Shown: positions 26,927 to 36,081 of the stretch, in pieces
Layout: each line of letters starts with the position of its first letter
Position numbering within the stretch: position 1 is the stretch's first letter
NCBI RefSeq assembly: GCF_000971055.1
Contig: NZ_LARW01000109.1
Span: 1 to 64,000, forward strand
Reading direction: 5' to 3'
Source: Sphingomonas sp. SRS2
Lineage (GTDB): Bacteria > Pseudomonadota > Alphaproteobacteria > Sphingomonadales > Sphingomonadaceae
Length of the DNA: 64,000 nucleotides
The notes under the pieces: model-generated
Told to the model about the DNA's origin: nothing
Seen by the model: only the letters and a program-made list of their open reading frames with translations
Database searches by the model: none
Program-made: the position numbers and the translations under genes

Positions 26927-27355
26927 CTACTGACTCGCGGGATCGCCGCGCCGGGTGGTGAAGATGATGGTGAACGCCTTCTTGAAGCCCTTGCGCGGCT
27001 TGGAGGCGAGCTGGGCCGTGTAGCGTTTGAGCGGCCCTTCCTCGAACCGTTCGGCCAGGCCGTCGATCGGGGGTTCCTGCATCAGCGCCTGCACGACGGC
27101 GGCGTGGATTTCATTCAGCTCGGCCGAGACCTCGCTGCCATGATAGCCCTCGGCATAACATTCGATGTCGAGCGACATCGCGTAACGGGTGATCCCGGAC
27201 TCTTCTTCCAGCGGATCGTCGCCATTGTCCGTCATGCTGAGCGCGGGAAAGTTGGTGGGATCGGCCGAAGGGTCCCGCTCATATTCGGCGATTCCGGGGA
27301 TCGACTGCAGGCGCTGATCGAGGATCGCGGCGATGCGCTCGCGGACCGCCGTCAT
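26927..27355 (-). CDS. Tail terminator / minor tail protein
   Basis: A 142-aa protein starting at MTAVRERIAAILDQRL (27355), overlapping the upstream stop by four bases. It has a strand/helix pattern with RYAMSLDIECYAEG and a basic end (KRYTAQLASKPRKGFKKAFTIIFTTRRG), common in tail completion proteins (gpU-like). Position just before the tube gene supports this. Confidence 0.65.
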   Translation of the reverse strand: MTAVRERIAAILDQRLQSIPGIAEYERDPSADPTNFPALSMTDNGDDPLEEESGITRYAMSLDIECYAEGYHGSEVSAELNEIHAAVVQALMQEPPIDGLAERFEEGPLKRYTAQLASKPRKGFKKAFTIIFTTRRGDPASQ

Positions 27356-27660
27356 CGCGCCTGCTCCACGATCGCAAACCATGCATCAACCGGATCGCGA
27401 TCGGTCACGTCCTGCACGCGCCAGAGCTGGCGGCCGTCGTCGATCGTGTCGCCCTTTTCCGGCCGCCTGGGCAGGGAGACGCGCTTGATCTCGAAGCCGA
27501 TCATGGTGACGGTTGCGCCCGGTCCCATGAACGGCTCGCCGGGCATATCCTCGCGGATCGCCGAGATGGGATCGTTGAGCGCGATCCCGCTCCCCGCATA
27601 AGTGACGGACACGGCAAACGCCGCGTCGATCGCCGCAGATGCCGTGTCCCAGATACTCAC
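27352..27660 (-). CDS. Head-tail connector / completion protein (gpFII-like)
   Basis: A 102-aa protein beginning MSIWDTASAAIDAAFAV with a beta-rich C-terminal half (GATVTMIGFEIKRVSLPRRPEKGDTIDDGRQLWRVQDVTDRDP). Size, beta pattern and position match lambda-like head-tail attachment proteins that seal the portal after packaging. ATGA-coupled to both neighbours. Confidence 0.68.
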   Translation of the reverse strand: MSIWDTASAAIDAAFAVSVTYAGSGIALNDPISAIREDMPGEPFMGPGATVTMIGFEIKRVSLPRRPEKGDTIDDGRQLWRVQDVTDRDPVDAWFAIVEQAR

Positions 27661-28010
27661 TTGGCGTCGCTCGGCGCCAGCTGATCGACAGTGATCTGTT
27701 CACCGGTCAGTCCGAGCGAGGCGCTGGCATCTTCCAGCATTTCGCCCTCGGCAAGGTCGCGCGGTTGCAGCTCGGCCGTGTCGGCAACATCGACTGGCGG
27801 GCGCGGCTGACGCGGCTTGCTGCCGCCCTTCCGCCCGTTATCGTCATGGTCGAGCGGGTCCGCCCTGACAGCGCCGCCACGCTCAACGAGCAGCGCCGCA
27901 CGCTCCGTCGTGGTATCCCCGCCAACGACAAGGGTTTCCCCCGCATCCGCGAATATCCAGTTGCCGTCGACCAGCTTTCTATCGGCGGTGTTAAGGGTGA
28001 TCTTCTTCAT
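27657..28010 (-). CDS. Small head-region protein, function unknown
   Basis: A 117-aa protein starting at 28010 after AGGAGA. It has a small N-terminal beta unit (KKITLNTADRKLVDGNWIFADAGETLVV) and a charged, Pro-rich and acidic C-terminus. It lies between the decoration protein and the head-tail connector. A link to head completion is likely from position only. Confidence 0.6.
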   Translation of the reverse strand: MKKITLNTADRKLVDGNWIFADAGETLVVGGDTTTERAALLVERGGAVRADPLDHDDNGRKGGSKPRQPRPPVDVADTAELQPRDLAEGEMLEDASASLGLTGEQITVDQLAPSDAK

Positions 28011-28048
28011 GGGAATCTCCTTTCCAGGCCGTCGCACACGGCGGCCTG

Positions 28049-28087
28049 AAAAAGAGGGCGGCCCCGGCAAACCGGAACCGCCCCCTC
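28049..28087 (-). terminator. Intrinsic terminator after the decoration-protein gene
   Basis: On the minus strand a GC-rich hairpin (GAGGGGGCGG...CCGG TTTG CCGG...CCGCCCTC, small internal loop) is followed by TTTTTC. It lies just after the decoration gene stop at 28110 and likely limits transcription of the following genes relative to head proteins. Confidence 0.7.
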
Positions 28088-28109
28088 TCGTTCATTATGA
28101 TCAGCTAGA

Positions 28110-28568
28110 TCAGGTAAGGATCACGCCTGCCGCTCGAAGCTCGGCGAGCAGGATATTGAGCTTGACGACGACCGCCGCGACGTTGTCGCCGCCACCTGCA
28201 TCGGCGATAGCTGCGCCAGCAGCCGCGATCCGGGGAACAAGTACAACCTTCGCCAGCGCAACCGTCGAAACCTTGTCTTCGACAAAGACGCCGACCAGCA
28301 TGTTGCCAGTGGCCGTCTTGGTGATCTTCTTGGCCGTGGCATCCCAATAAGCGGAATCGCCGGCAGCCGCCGCCTGGTTGGTGGCATGCACCGCCGCTGC
28401 CAATTCAAACACGCCACGGCGGCGCCCGATAAAGGGTTCACCTTCATCAGCGTCGATCGTAGCGACGACAAATAGAGCACCGATCAGGACACCGCGAAGG
28501 GCGACGACACCCCCGGCGGGAGCAATGAGAGGAAGGGCATCGCCTTCCGGCTGAATAATACGAGCCAT
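28110..28568 (-). CDS. Head decoration / capsid-cement protein (DUF2190-like)
   Basis: A 152-aa protein: ARIIQPEGDALPLIAPAGGVVALRGVLIGALFVVA, then GEPFIGRRRGVFELAA and WDATAKKITKTATGNMLVGVFVEDK. This pattern (early-solvable spacer, then a small beta domain) is typical of DUF2190 proteins found next to capsid genes and thought to stabilise expanded heads. It lies directly after the capsid gene. Confidence 0.82.
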   Translation of the reverse strand: MARIIQPEGDALPLIAPAGGVVALRGVLIGALFVVATIDADEGEPFIGRRRGVFELAAAVHATNQAAAAGDSAYWDATAKKITKTATGNMLVGVFVEDKVSTVALAKVVLVPRIAAAGAAIADAGGGDNVAAVVVKLNILLAELRAAGVILT

Positions 28569-28584
28569 AGTCTTTCACTCCAAA

Positions 28585-28615
28585 CGACAAGGGCGGCCCG
28601 AAGCCGCCCTTGTCG
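28585..28615 (-). terminator. Perfect 13-bp hairpin with a stable loop between capsid and decoration genes
   Basis: CGACAAGGGCGGC pairs perfectly with GCCGCCCTTGTCG. Read on the minus strand the loop gives GGC-TTCGG-GCC, a very stable UUCG-type tetraloop. Only TTT follows, so it may act as a partial terminator or as an mRNA 3' stabiliser for the capsid transcript. Confidence 0.6.
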
Positions 28616-28661
28616 TGATTTCAGAATCTTCCGATGCGCCGGAACGCTTCGGATTGATGGT

Positions 28662-30737
28662 TTAGGCGACGCCGGTGCTGCGACCGGCCGATCGAGAGTT
28701 GACACCGCCGACGCCATAATCGAACCGCACCTTCCACTCGGTGCCGTCCACCCGCCAGCCTTCCTCACTGTCGAGGAACGGTTCCTGCACACCGTCGAGG
28801 AAGGCAACCTCGATCGCCGGCGCGATGTTCGGATCGGCGAAGCTGTACCACGGGGTGCCCGTCAGCCTTGGCGTCCCGACAACATCCTGGAACATGCCGG
28901 CCACCATGTTGGGCTTCTGCAACTTGTTTGCGGTATCCGGATCATATTCGGACCGATTGATGACGTCGACCGTGCCACGCAGGCTGAGCGGCCCGAGCCA
29001 GACGGCCGGGCGGATGTCGAGAAATTCATTCCCGCTCAAGTCGAGCTGGCTTCCCATCAGCACCGCCATTGCATCGAAGGCAACAACGGACGGCGCCCCC
29101 GTGCCGACATTCAGGTGGTCCACATGGAACAGCGCCTTGCCGTCGTTCATCGTCGGCCCAAAGCCGCCATTCTGCGCGAGTAGGGCATAGACGTCCTTCT
29201 CGATCGACAGCTTCGCCGCACGGCCGAGATCGACGGCCAGGCCCGAAAAGGCGTCCATATCGTCGTTGACGATCGCCTGTCGCGACAGGGCGATGATATT
29301 GCCCTTCGTCTTTGCGGTGATCGTTTCCTTCGCAGCGTCGGGGATCGGCTTGTTCTGGAACTCGCCATTTTCCAGCAGATCGTCGAGGCTGCTGAAGGTG
29401 CCGCGCAGATAGCGGTTGTGCGCCCGGAAATCGGACACGGAGCCGACGCCGCAGAAGCGCGACCACGTATCGGGCGTGATCGCATAGGCTGCCTGCAGCA
29501 CCTTGTGCATCACGTTCTCCAAAAGAACGGGAAACTCACTGGTGGTCTGATAGGAGCTGGAGCCCTGCGCGCCGATCGCCATCTTGACGATCACGTCGCG
29601 ATCGTAACTCGCACAGCGGATGCCCGCCATATCGAGCGACATACGCGCCAGCTCGACATTGCGAATGCCGCGGAACTCGCCCGGATCGAGGTCGATCTTA
29701 TCGCCGCGCGCCTTTGCGGCCGCGTTGATGAGGCCCGCGAGACCCGCGCGATGGATGATCGAGTTCATCGCGCCGATCTTGAATTTCTCGCGCGCGTCCT
29801 GCGTCACAACGGCGGGTCCGCTATGCCCGATGCCGACCGCATCGCCGGCCTCGGCGAGCTTGTCGAGGATCACGCCGCGTGCGTCTTCGAGCGACTTGCC
29901 CTCGGCGATCAGCGTGTCGGCCAGGGCCGTGCCCAGCTTGTGCTTCTCGACCAGAGCGCGAATCCCGCTGATGCGCGTGCGCTCGGCCGTGACTGCGGCG
30001 GCCGAAGCCGTGCTGGCGAGCGCCTGGGCGGCTTCGGTCGTGATCGTGTCAGGTGCCTGGTTGCCCGGCACCGTGTCATTACCCTGTGGGTGGGGCATGT
30101 CATTACCTTTCGGCTTGGGACCGGCAAAGGCCGGCCGGGTGGTGCCCATCGCCATGGCGGCGATGCGCGAACTATCGGGCGCCTTGCGGAACCCGAATTG
30201 CTTGATGTCGAAAGCGGCCACCTGGGCGGCGGCGACTTCGACCGAACTGATCGACGTGATGAACTTCTGGTCGAGCGCCTCGCTCGCGGTCAGCCAGGTC
30301 TCTGCGTCGAGCATCGGGATCAGCGTCGCCGCGTCGATTCCCGTCTGCTTGGCGTAGATGCTGACCATGATGTCGCGGAGCTGGTCGAGCCGATCGGCCG
30401 CACTGCGTAGCTCGATCGCGTCGCCACAGGCGCAGTCCCACGGATTGTGGATCATCATCAGGGCGTTATCGGCCATGACGATCTCTCCACCCGCCATGGC
30501 GATGATCGAGCCCATCGAGGCCGCCAGACCATCGACATAGGTGGTGACCTTTCGGCCCTTGGCGCGCTCGCGCGTGATCGCGTTGAATATCGCGATCCCC
30601 TCCATGACTAGGCCACCGGGGCTGTTGATCCGGATGTCGAGATCGTCGTCACCCGCCGATATCAGCGGAATAAGCCGGGTCGCTTCGAGCCCGTCCCACC
30701 AGTCGCCGATCACCCCGTAAACAAGGATTTCTGTCAT
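28662..30737 (-). CDS. Prohead protease / major capsid protein fusion
   Basis: A 691-aa protein. Residues 1-~190 are a ClpP-like serine protease (IRINSPGG; catalytic Ser ~74 in GLAASMGSII; His ~97 in MMIHNPW), the maturation protease. A linker/scaffold-like helical region (~190-310) leads to a HK97-type major capsid domain (~310-691: SEFPVLLENVMHKVLQAAY, TFSSLDDLLENGEF, LLAQNGGFGPTMNDGKALFHVDH). Separate genes in lambda (C and E) are one here; after assembly self-cleavage should free the capsid part. Overlaps the portal stop. Confidence 0.92.
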   Translation of the reverse strand: MTEILVYGVIGDWWDGLEATRLIPLISAGDDDLDIRINSPGGLVMEGIAIFNAITRERAKGRKVTTYVDGLAASMGSIIAMAGGEIVMADNALMMIHNPWDCACGDAIELRSAADRLDQLRDIMVSIYAKQTGIDAATLIPMLDAETWLTASEALDQKFITSISSVEVAAAQVAAFDIKQFGFRKAPDSSRIAAMAMGTTRPAFAGPKPKGNDMPHPQGNDTVPGNQAPDTITTEAAQALASTASAAAVTAERTRISGIRALVEKHKLGTALADTLIAEGKSLEDARGVILDKLAEAGDAVGIGHSGPAVVTQDAREKFKIGAMNSIIHRAGLAGLINAAAKARGDKIDLDPGEFRGIRNVELARMSLDMAGIRCASYDRDVIVKMAIGAQGSSSYQTTSEFPVLLENVMHKVLQAAYAITPDTWSRFCGVGSVSDFRAHNRYLRGTFSSLDDLLENGEFQNKPIPDAAKETITAKTKGNIIALSRQAIVNDDMDAFSGLAVDLGRAAKLSIEKDVYALLAQNGGFGPTMNDGKALFHVDHLNVGTGAPSVVAFDAMAVLMGSQLDLSGNEFLDIRPAVWLGPLSLRGTVDVINRSEYDPDTANKLQKPNMVAGMFQDVVGTPRLTGTPWYSFADPNIAPAIEVAFLDGVQEPFLDSEEGWRVDGTEWKVRFDYGVGGVNSRSAGRSTGVA

Positions 30738-32245
30738 TTCGCGTCCCTCTGTTCGGTGTGCTTGTCCAGTGACACCGCGTTGCCGACCGCAGTCACCTTG
30801 CGGGGATCACTGTCGAAGGTCAGGCCGAGTGCGTCGAAACGCTGCGCGTCTTCGGCCCATTCGGTGAAGAAGGTGTCGGGATCGTGCCCGCGTTCGCGGA
30901 CCGCCTCCGAAGGCGTCATCTGGCCCGAGCGGATCGCGTCGCGGATCGCCGGCACCTCGCTGGCCGGATCGAGCATCGGAACGCGGGGCGGCGTCCAGCG
31001 CATCGTGACCCCCTTCAGATCCTCGCCCATCATGTCGAGCGCATCGAACGTCCAGCGCTGCACCGCGCCGCAAAACTGCGGGATGAACATGAGCCACTGG
31101 TGCGTCGCGTTCTTGCGATAAAAATTGAGCCGGCCGAGACGGCCCGAGATGAAGCTGACCCCCGACAGATCGCCGGTCATGATCTCATAGGGAACGCCGA
31201 GCCCTGCGGAGATGGCGTGGAGCGAGACGCTCGAATAATCCTTGTAACCGTCGACCGTCGGCGGATTGGCGAACTCGATCTTCCCGTCCCCCGGCATGTC
31301 ATAGATCATGCCCGGCTCGATGCTCTCCAGCTCGGCGCTGTCGTCATCCTCGTCATTGTCGTTGGCGAGCGCTTCGGCGCTGTCCGGATCGCCGAAGCGG
31401 AACGCCGCAAAGCATGCCGCTATCTTCTGCCGAAGCCCCTGCGCATCCTCATAGTCGGCGAAGTCCTTCATCCGCAGGATGACGGGCGCGAGCCATGGAA
31501 CGCCATGCTCCTGCTCGGGCCGATCGGCGCGGAATACATGCGCGACATCGCTAGCCGGCACGAACTTCGACGTGCTCGATCCGGGCCTGATCGAGCCGGG
31601 GTGATTCGAGTAGAGCCAGTATCCGCGACGGCGGCCGAGCTGGTCGAACTCGATCCCGTTGATGATGTATCCACCGTCGGCCAGCGGGCCGTGCTTGCCC
31701 ATGTCGATATAGTCGGCTTCGAGCAGCTGAAGCTGGAACGGCAGCGGCAGACGATCGCTTGCCCGGCGCCAGCGTCGGCGCATCACGATCGCGCCGCCGG
31801 TCACGATCGCCTTGGCCGCCTGCAATTGGAGGCCATAGAGATCATGGCGGCCGGCCGCGTCGCAGTCGGCCCCATCAAGATGGGCGCGGACCTTGGCGGT
31901 CAGCACCGGATCATGCTTGCCGTCGCGGTAGAGCTGGAAGGTGATTCCCTCCCCGACGATGTGCTCGGCATGCGCCGCAACGCCACTCGACGCATGCGGA
32001 TTGTTCCGCACTAGATCGTGCGAAATGCCGCGCAGAGCCATCATCGTGCGCGGGCTCAGCTCGGCATTGGCATCGCGGACCTTGCGGCGCCAGCTGGTCG
32101 AGCGGCGACCCTGCGTCGCGCCATCATATTCGGCGCTGACTCGGTGCAGCTTTCCTAGTACCAGGCGCGCATGCTCGCGCTTCGCCGCCCAGCGCGGCGA
32201 CACGGCCTCAATGGCGCGATCGAGTGCGCTACGCTGGCGCATCAC
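30734..32245 (-). CDS. Portal protein, lambda gpB family
   Basis: A 503-aa protein beginning ALDRAIEAVSPRWAAKREHARLVLGKLHR with the family's ISHDLVRNNPHASSGVAAHAEHIVGEGI, QLLEADYIDMGK and GLGVPYEIMTGDLSGVSFISGR motifs. Twelve copies form the DNA channel at one head vertex and dock the terminase. Overlaps genes on both sides by four bases. Confidence 0.93.
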   Translation of the reverse strand: MMRQRSALDRAIEAVSPRWAAKREHARLVLGKLHRVSAEYDGATQGRRSTSWRRKVRDANAELSPRTMMALRGISHDLVRNNPHASSGVAAHAEHIVGEGITFQLYRDGKHDPVLTAKVRAHLDGADCDAAGRHDLYGLQLQAAKAIVTGGAIVMRRRWRRASDRLPLPFQLQLLEADYIDMGKHGPLADGGYIINGIEFDQLGRRRGYWLYSNHPGSIRPGSSTSKFVPASDVAHVFRADRPEQEHGVPWLAPVILRMKDFADYEDAQGLRQKIAACFAAFRFGDPDSAEALANDNDEDDDSAELESIEPGMIYDMPGDGKIEFANPPTVDGYKDYSSVSLHAISAGLGVPYEIMTGDLSGVSFISGRLGRLNFYRKNATHQWLMFIPQFCGAVQRWTFDALDMMGEDLKGVTMRWTPPRVPMLDPASEVPAIRDAIRSGQMTPSEAVRERGHDPDTFFTEWAEDAQRFDALGLTFDSDPRKVTAVGNAVSLDKHTEQRDAK

Positions 32246-32466
32246 AAGCCGCTCCGATACGCGGCGAACCGCTTGCGGCGTACCCCTGTCGCGACATTGA
32301 GCTGCGATGCGATGACCCGCTCAGCCGCCATCAGCGCGTCGGTGGACTGATAGGTGACCTCGCGCCCATCGGCGAAGCGCACCTTCATGACGCCCGATGC
32401 GATGTGCGACCGGATCGTGGTCAGGTCATTCTCGGAATAGGCCACCGTCAATTCCTCTTCAGCCAT
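32242..32466 (-). CDS. Head-to-tail joining protein (gpW-like)
   Basis: A 74-aa protein (YSENDLTTIRSHIASGVMKVRFADGREVTYQSTDALMAAERVIASQL) matching the small gpW-type joiner between terminase and portal genes in lambda-like phages. It binds below the portal to complete the head. The start overlaps the end of the terminase gene by 19 bp. Confidence 0.82.
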   Translation of the reverse strand: MAEEELTVAYSENDLTTIRSHIASGVMKVRFADGREVTYQSTDALMAAERVIASQLNVATGVRRKRFAAYRSGL

Positions 32467-34559
32467 GATCCGGTTGCCCGGCCCGTCAGCTTGTTCACGC
32501 CGCGTCGTTTCTTCTTCTGAGCAGCCGGCGCGGAGACGGCACGCGTGCCACCTTCCGCGCCGCGCCCCTGACCATCGGGCCGATCTCGCGCTGTTTCGTC
32601 GATCGCCCCCGATGCGGATGGCTTGATGCTGGCGCTATCGAGCGCCGCCGGTTGCGGGCCGTCGTCGTTCCTCGCCGCCATGAAGCTCTCCAGATCCTGT
32701 TCGGGCACCCGATACTCGGCCGGCACCCAACGCATATGCGTGCGCGTCCCCGCAAACGGCGGGCGCATCAGCGTAGCGATCGATTGCACCAGCAAATCGA
32801 GCGTTTCATTCCGGGGCCTGATCTTGACCCACTTGCCCTTCTGCTTTTCCTCGGCAGTCAGTTCGTCGAGATACTGATCGGCCAGCCCGTGCGGCAGGTG
32901 GATATATCCCGGCCCAGGCTGCTCCCGGCGGATGCGAGCGTCTAAAATGTTCTTCAGCTTATGGACGTTTACCGTCCACCGCGCCGGGCTGTTCCGCTTC
33001 ACCCCACCCCGTGTCTTCTGGTCGGAGCGACGGGCGCGGCTTATCAGCTCGGCCTTCGGATTGTTGCCACCTTGCAACAGCGTGACCCGCTGCTGGTGGA
33101 TGCCGGCCGCGACGCACATATGCCAGAACCCGGTCGGCAGATCGGATTCGCCGCCGCGCGCATCGACCGCGACCGATAGCGGCGGCGGGCTCTGCCCCGA
33201 CCCGTCCGCGAGCGGCCAAGTGCGGCTGAACAGCGGCAGCAGCGCCGCCCAATGTTCGCGATATTTCAGCGGCTGCAAGCCGGTCAGCCCATCGTTCAAA
33301 GTCTCGATCGCCCAGCGATCAATCAGCCAGGTCTCGTTGCCCTCTCCGACGCCGACCGCCGCGCACTCGAAGCGATTGTGCTGCACATCGACCAGCAGCA
33401 GGATAACCTTCACCCCGCCCGGCACGGTGCCGATCTTCCATCCTGCCTCGCGCCGTGCGCCTAGTTCGTCGATCGTCAGCGGCTTCTCGCCTGCCAGCTG
33501 CGACCGATAATTCTGCCCGCCGCGCGAATTGAAGAAACCGATCAGCGGTGCTTCGTCCTGCCGCGCCTCCCAGGCGATCTGGGCGTTGCGCCATTCGAGC
33601 GCCAGTTTCGGCCAGCTGGTGACGTTCAGCAGGCCGTCGACCCGGAAGCCCCGCCGACGCCGCCCGACCTTCATGTTGGTCTGGACGAACCCGCGATTGG
33701 GCAGCCCGATCAGACTTTCCAGCAGCCTGCGCCGGTCGTCCGGCTGCAGGATGCACCCGTTCGCCGGGCAGATCACATGCGCGCTCGCCTCGGCCTGCTC
33801 CGCCGTGCCCTTGTCGTCGAACTTCAGATCGCGCCGGATATCCAGCTCGATGCGTTCGTCGCAACTCGGGCAGATCGGCCGCAGCCTTTCGTCAGTGCCC
33901 TGGGCGACGAAGGCTTCGACGCCGCCGCCATCCTCGCGCGCCGGCGAGCTGCTGATGAATTTCTTGTCGCGACCTTCGAACCATGTCGCGCGTGCGTCGA
34001 GCAATGTCGGCGCGGAGCCCTGCCCCTCGATGTCGTCGGGGATGGCGTCGAAGTCGTCGAGCCATCCACGCGGCACCGGCCGCGCGCGGAACTCCGAAGC
34101 CACCGGCCAGATCGAGGTCAGCAGCATCGCCCGAAATTGTTTCAGGAAGATGTTGTCAGCGCCGATCTCCGGCAGCAGCTGCGCCTTCACTACCGGCGTC
34201 TGCTGGATCATCGGCGCCACGCGGCGCACGACGAAATCCTGCATCAGCGATTTGCTGGGCTGGCAGATCATGAAGCCGGCCGGATCATGTTCAACCGACC
34301 AGCCCATCCAACCCAGCCCGATCTCGGACTTCCCCGCCTGCGCCGGCGCCATAAGCCCGACCTCAGCGGTTTCCGGATCGCTCAGCGCGTCCATGATCTC
34401 CGGCTGCCAAGGCGCTACCTCGGGATCATAGCTCCGGTGCTCGATCGCCCATTCGCTCACCGTCATCGGCCGCTTCGGCCGGATCAGCTTCGCCACCGGG
34501 CGCAGCAGAACCGCCGCCGTCGCGAAGGGCGGGATCGGCTTGATCGGTTGGAACAGCAT
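32448..34559 (-). CDS. Terminase large subunit, GpA family
   Basis: A 703-aa packaging motor. The N-terminal ATPase has GLMAPAQAGKSEIGLGW (Walker A-like, residues ~69-80), MICQPSKSLMQDFVVRR and a Walker B/DDFDAIPDD region; the C-terminal nuclease half contains LLVDVQHNRFECAAVG and AVDARGGESDL. It cuts at cos and pumps DNA into the head. A later start at M32 (34466) would reduce the unusually long 134-bp overlap with the small-subunit gene. Confidence 0.93.
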   Translation of the reverse strand: MLFQPIKPIPPFATAAVLLRPVAKLIRPKRPMTVSEWAIEHRSYDPEVAPWQPEIMDALSDPETAEVGLMAPAQAGKSEIGLGWMGWSVEHDPAGFMICQPSKSLMQDFVVRRVAPMIQQTPVVKAQLLPEIGADNIFLKQFRAMLLTSIWPVASEFRARPVPRGWLDDFDAIPDDIEGQGSAPTLLDARATWFEGRDKKFISSSPAREDGGGVEAFVAQGTDERLRPICPSCDERIELDIRRDLKFDDKGTAEQAEASAHVICPANGCILQPDDRRRLLESLIGLPNRGFVQTNMKVGRRRRGFRVDGLLNVTSWPKLALEWRNAQIAWEARQDEAPLIGFFNSRGGQNYRSQLAGEKPLTIDELGARREAGWKIGTVPGGVKVILLLVDVQHNRFECAAVGVGEGNETWLIDRWAIETLNDGLTGLQPLKYREHWAALLPLFSRTWPLADGSGQSPPPLSVAVDARGGESDLPTGFWHMCVAAGIHQQRVTLLQGGNNPKAELISRARRSDQKTRGGVKRNSPARWTVNVHKLKNILDARIRREQPGPGYIHLPHGLADQYLDELTAEEKQKGKWVKIRPRNETLDLLVQSIATLMRPPFAGTRTHMRWVPAEYRVPEQDLESFMAARNDDGPQPAALDSASIKPSASGAIDETARDRPDGQGRGAEGGTRAVSAPAAQKKKRRGVNKLTGRATGSWLKRN

Positions 34560-35133
34560 CGCTCAGCTTTTCAAGTTGGTCGGCGACCCAGCCCAAGTCG
34601 GCCTCGACTATCCTTTGCAACGTCGCGAGCGCATCGCGCGCCAGCGTGATTTTTTTCGACACACGGTCGGGTAGGCTGAGAAACCGCCGCTGAAATTCGA
34701 CGGCCATCTGCCCCAGCGCGGTCTCGACTTCCGCCCGCCGCACGAAATCGCCGCGCAGCACGCCGAGCTTGATCGCCGCGATCTCCGCTTCGATCAGCTG
34801 CTGCTGATCCTTCGCGGTCAGCTCTGGCCGGTCGGGCTGGGCCGAGGCAGCGGCGTCGCCGAGCAAGTTCAAACCGAACTGACGGACATCGAGCGCGCGC
34901 TGCCGGGCAGCTTCATCGGCCTTGCGCTGCAAGTCGCGGATGAACAGCGCAGCCGCGCCTAGGTCGATTTCCCACGCAACTCCACGATCGCCCCGCGTGA
35001 TGATCGGGAAGTCGGGATTGTCGTCGATATACTTCTTGATCGTCGGCTCGGACCCGAGCCCCGGCATCGCAACCAGTTCAGACAGATTGCCGATCATGCG
35101 CGGCCGCTCAGCATTCGCGCCGTCGTCGATCAT
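34426..35133 (-). CDS. Terminase small subunit (Nu1-like)
   Basis: A 235-aa protein: N-terminal winged-HTH-like DNA-binding part (IGNLSELVAMPGLGSEPTIKKYIDDNPDFPIITRGDRGVAWEIDLGAAALFIRDL), a long helical oligomerisation region, and an acidic, Gly/Asp-rich tail that overlaps the large-subunit gene. It recognises cos and brings the large subunit to it. Start is set at 35133 (MIDDGANAERP); the ORF extends further up but without family-like sequence. Confidence 0.85.
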   Translation of the reverse strand: MIDDGANAERPRMIGNLSELVAMPGLGSEPTIKKYIDDNPDFPIITRGDRGVAWEIDLGAAALFIRDLQRKADEAARQRALDVRQFGLNLLGDAAASAQPDRPELTAKDQQQLIEAEIAAIKLGVLRGDFVRRAEVETALGQMAVEFQRRFLSLPDRVSKKITLARDALATLQRIVEADLGWVADQLEKLSDAVPTDQADPALRDGGGSAAPGGEADPAEAADDGERMGDRAPEL

Positions 35134-35238
35134 CGATCCGAACCCAAAAGAGAAAAAGAGCAATCCCGGAAAAACCGGACACTCACGTTTCATGCGCCTT
35201 TGCGCCCCGCATAGCGCAGGTGCCCAGGAAGGACCCAA

Positions 35239-35552
35239 AGGGTGGGGGTGGGTCTATGCCACCCCCACCCGGCGGGCTTCGCTCCGGGGGCATTATCGGT
35301 CGCTGCGGTGATCATGCCGCCCGGCCCACGGAACGGAACGGACGACATGACCAGCGAAGCGGTCGAAAAGCACCGCGCCCGCCGAGCAAGGGAGCAGGGC
35401 GGGCGCGGTCAGGCTTAGGAGAGGATGCCTGAAAGGCCGTTGGTGCCTCGCGTCCATAGCGGTGCCCCAACGTAGGAATAAATAGGCCCATTCACCCCTA
35501 GAAACGAACACGGAAAAGTTCACGCCGCGCAAGTTCTAGGGCTTGACGGCCT
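35239..35552. other. Dyad-rich intergenic region upstream of the terminase genes: candidate cos
   Basis: No convincing gene. It holds two perfect 12-bp inverted repeats: 35240-35251 with 35259-35270 (G-rich arm, 7-base loop) and 35372-35383 with 35398-35409 (14-base loop). Four CTAG sites lie within 75 bp (35498, 35536, 35553, 35569). In lambda-like phages with GpA terminases, cosN/cosB lie just upstream of the small-subunit gene. One or both hairpins could instead be terminators for the converging early transcript. Confidence 0.45.
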
Positions 35553-36059
35553 CTAGGCCCCGAAACTCCTAGCGTTCAGCGCATTGGCTATCGCGGTGAT
35601 GGCGCGGCCATAGCGCATCCGGAGCGCGTCGGTGGTCCATCCCTTGCCGTCACGGCCAAGGCGGCGAAGCACCGCCGGCCATTCGATCCGCGAGCGGTTG
35701 CCGAGCGCGAGCTGCATCAACGCGATGCCGACGATCCGCCGCGCGATACCAGCCTCGACCCACGCCGCCACCCAGCCCATCGCCTCGTCCGCCCGCTCGA
35801 CATCGGCGCGCGCCATGCCGCACGTCACCAGCACCTTGTCGGCATCCCCTGCGTCGGCGATCTCGGGCCGATACTGCCGCCACATCGCCAACGTGCCGGG
35901 ATGCAGCCAGCCCCACTCACGATCCGACGATCGCATCAGCACCTCCATCGCCGCCCGCAGCCGTTCCTCGACCGCATTGAAGTCGTGAAACGCCTGCTGA
36001 AGCCCCGGAACCATCGCGGAAGGATCATGGAATGATCCAGCACCATCACTCACCATCAC
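35553..36059 (-). CDS. Phage protein with C-terminal HTH-like region (DUF6362-like)
   Basis: A 168-aa protein with helical N-terminus, HPGTLAMWRQYRPEI, and a C-terminal part (RSRIEWPAVLRRLGRDGKGWTTDALRMRYGRAITAIANAL) that reads like an HTH where a mismatch-tolerant recognition helix follows a WPxVxRRLG turn. Similar small proteins (DUF6362-type, recalled) lie near terminase genes. It could be a late-gene regulator, placed as it is between the replication and packaging modules. Confidence 0.6.
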   Translation of the reverse strand: MMVSDGAGSFHDPSAMVPGLQQAFHDFNAVEERLRAAMEVLMRSSDREWGWLHPGTLAMWRQYRPEIADAGDADKVLVTCGMARADVERADEAMGWVAAWVEAGIARRIVGIALMQLALGNRSRIEWPAVLRRLGRDGKGWTTDALRMRYGRAITAIANALNARSFGA

Positions 36060-36081
36060 AAAACCCCTTATCTCAATTACT

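Noticed and set aside
35347-35418. 23-codon ORF in the candidate cos region
   Set aside because: Very short, Arg/Gly-rich, and formed by the 12-bp dyad itself; no ribosome site.
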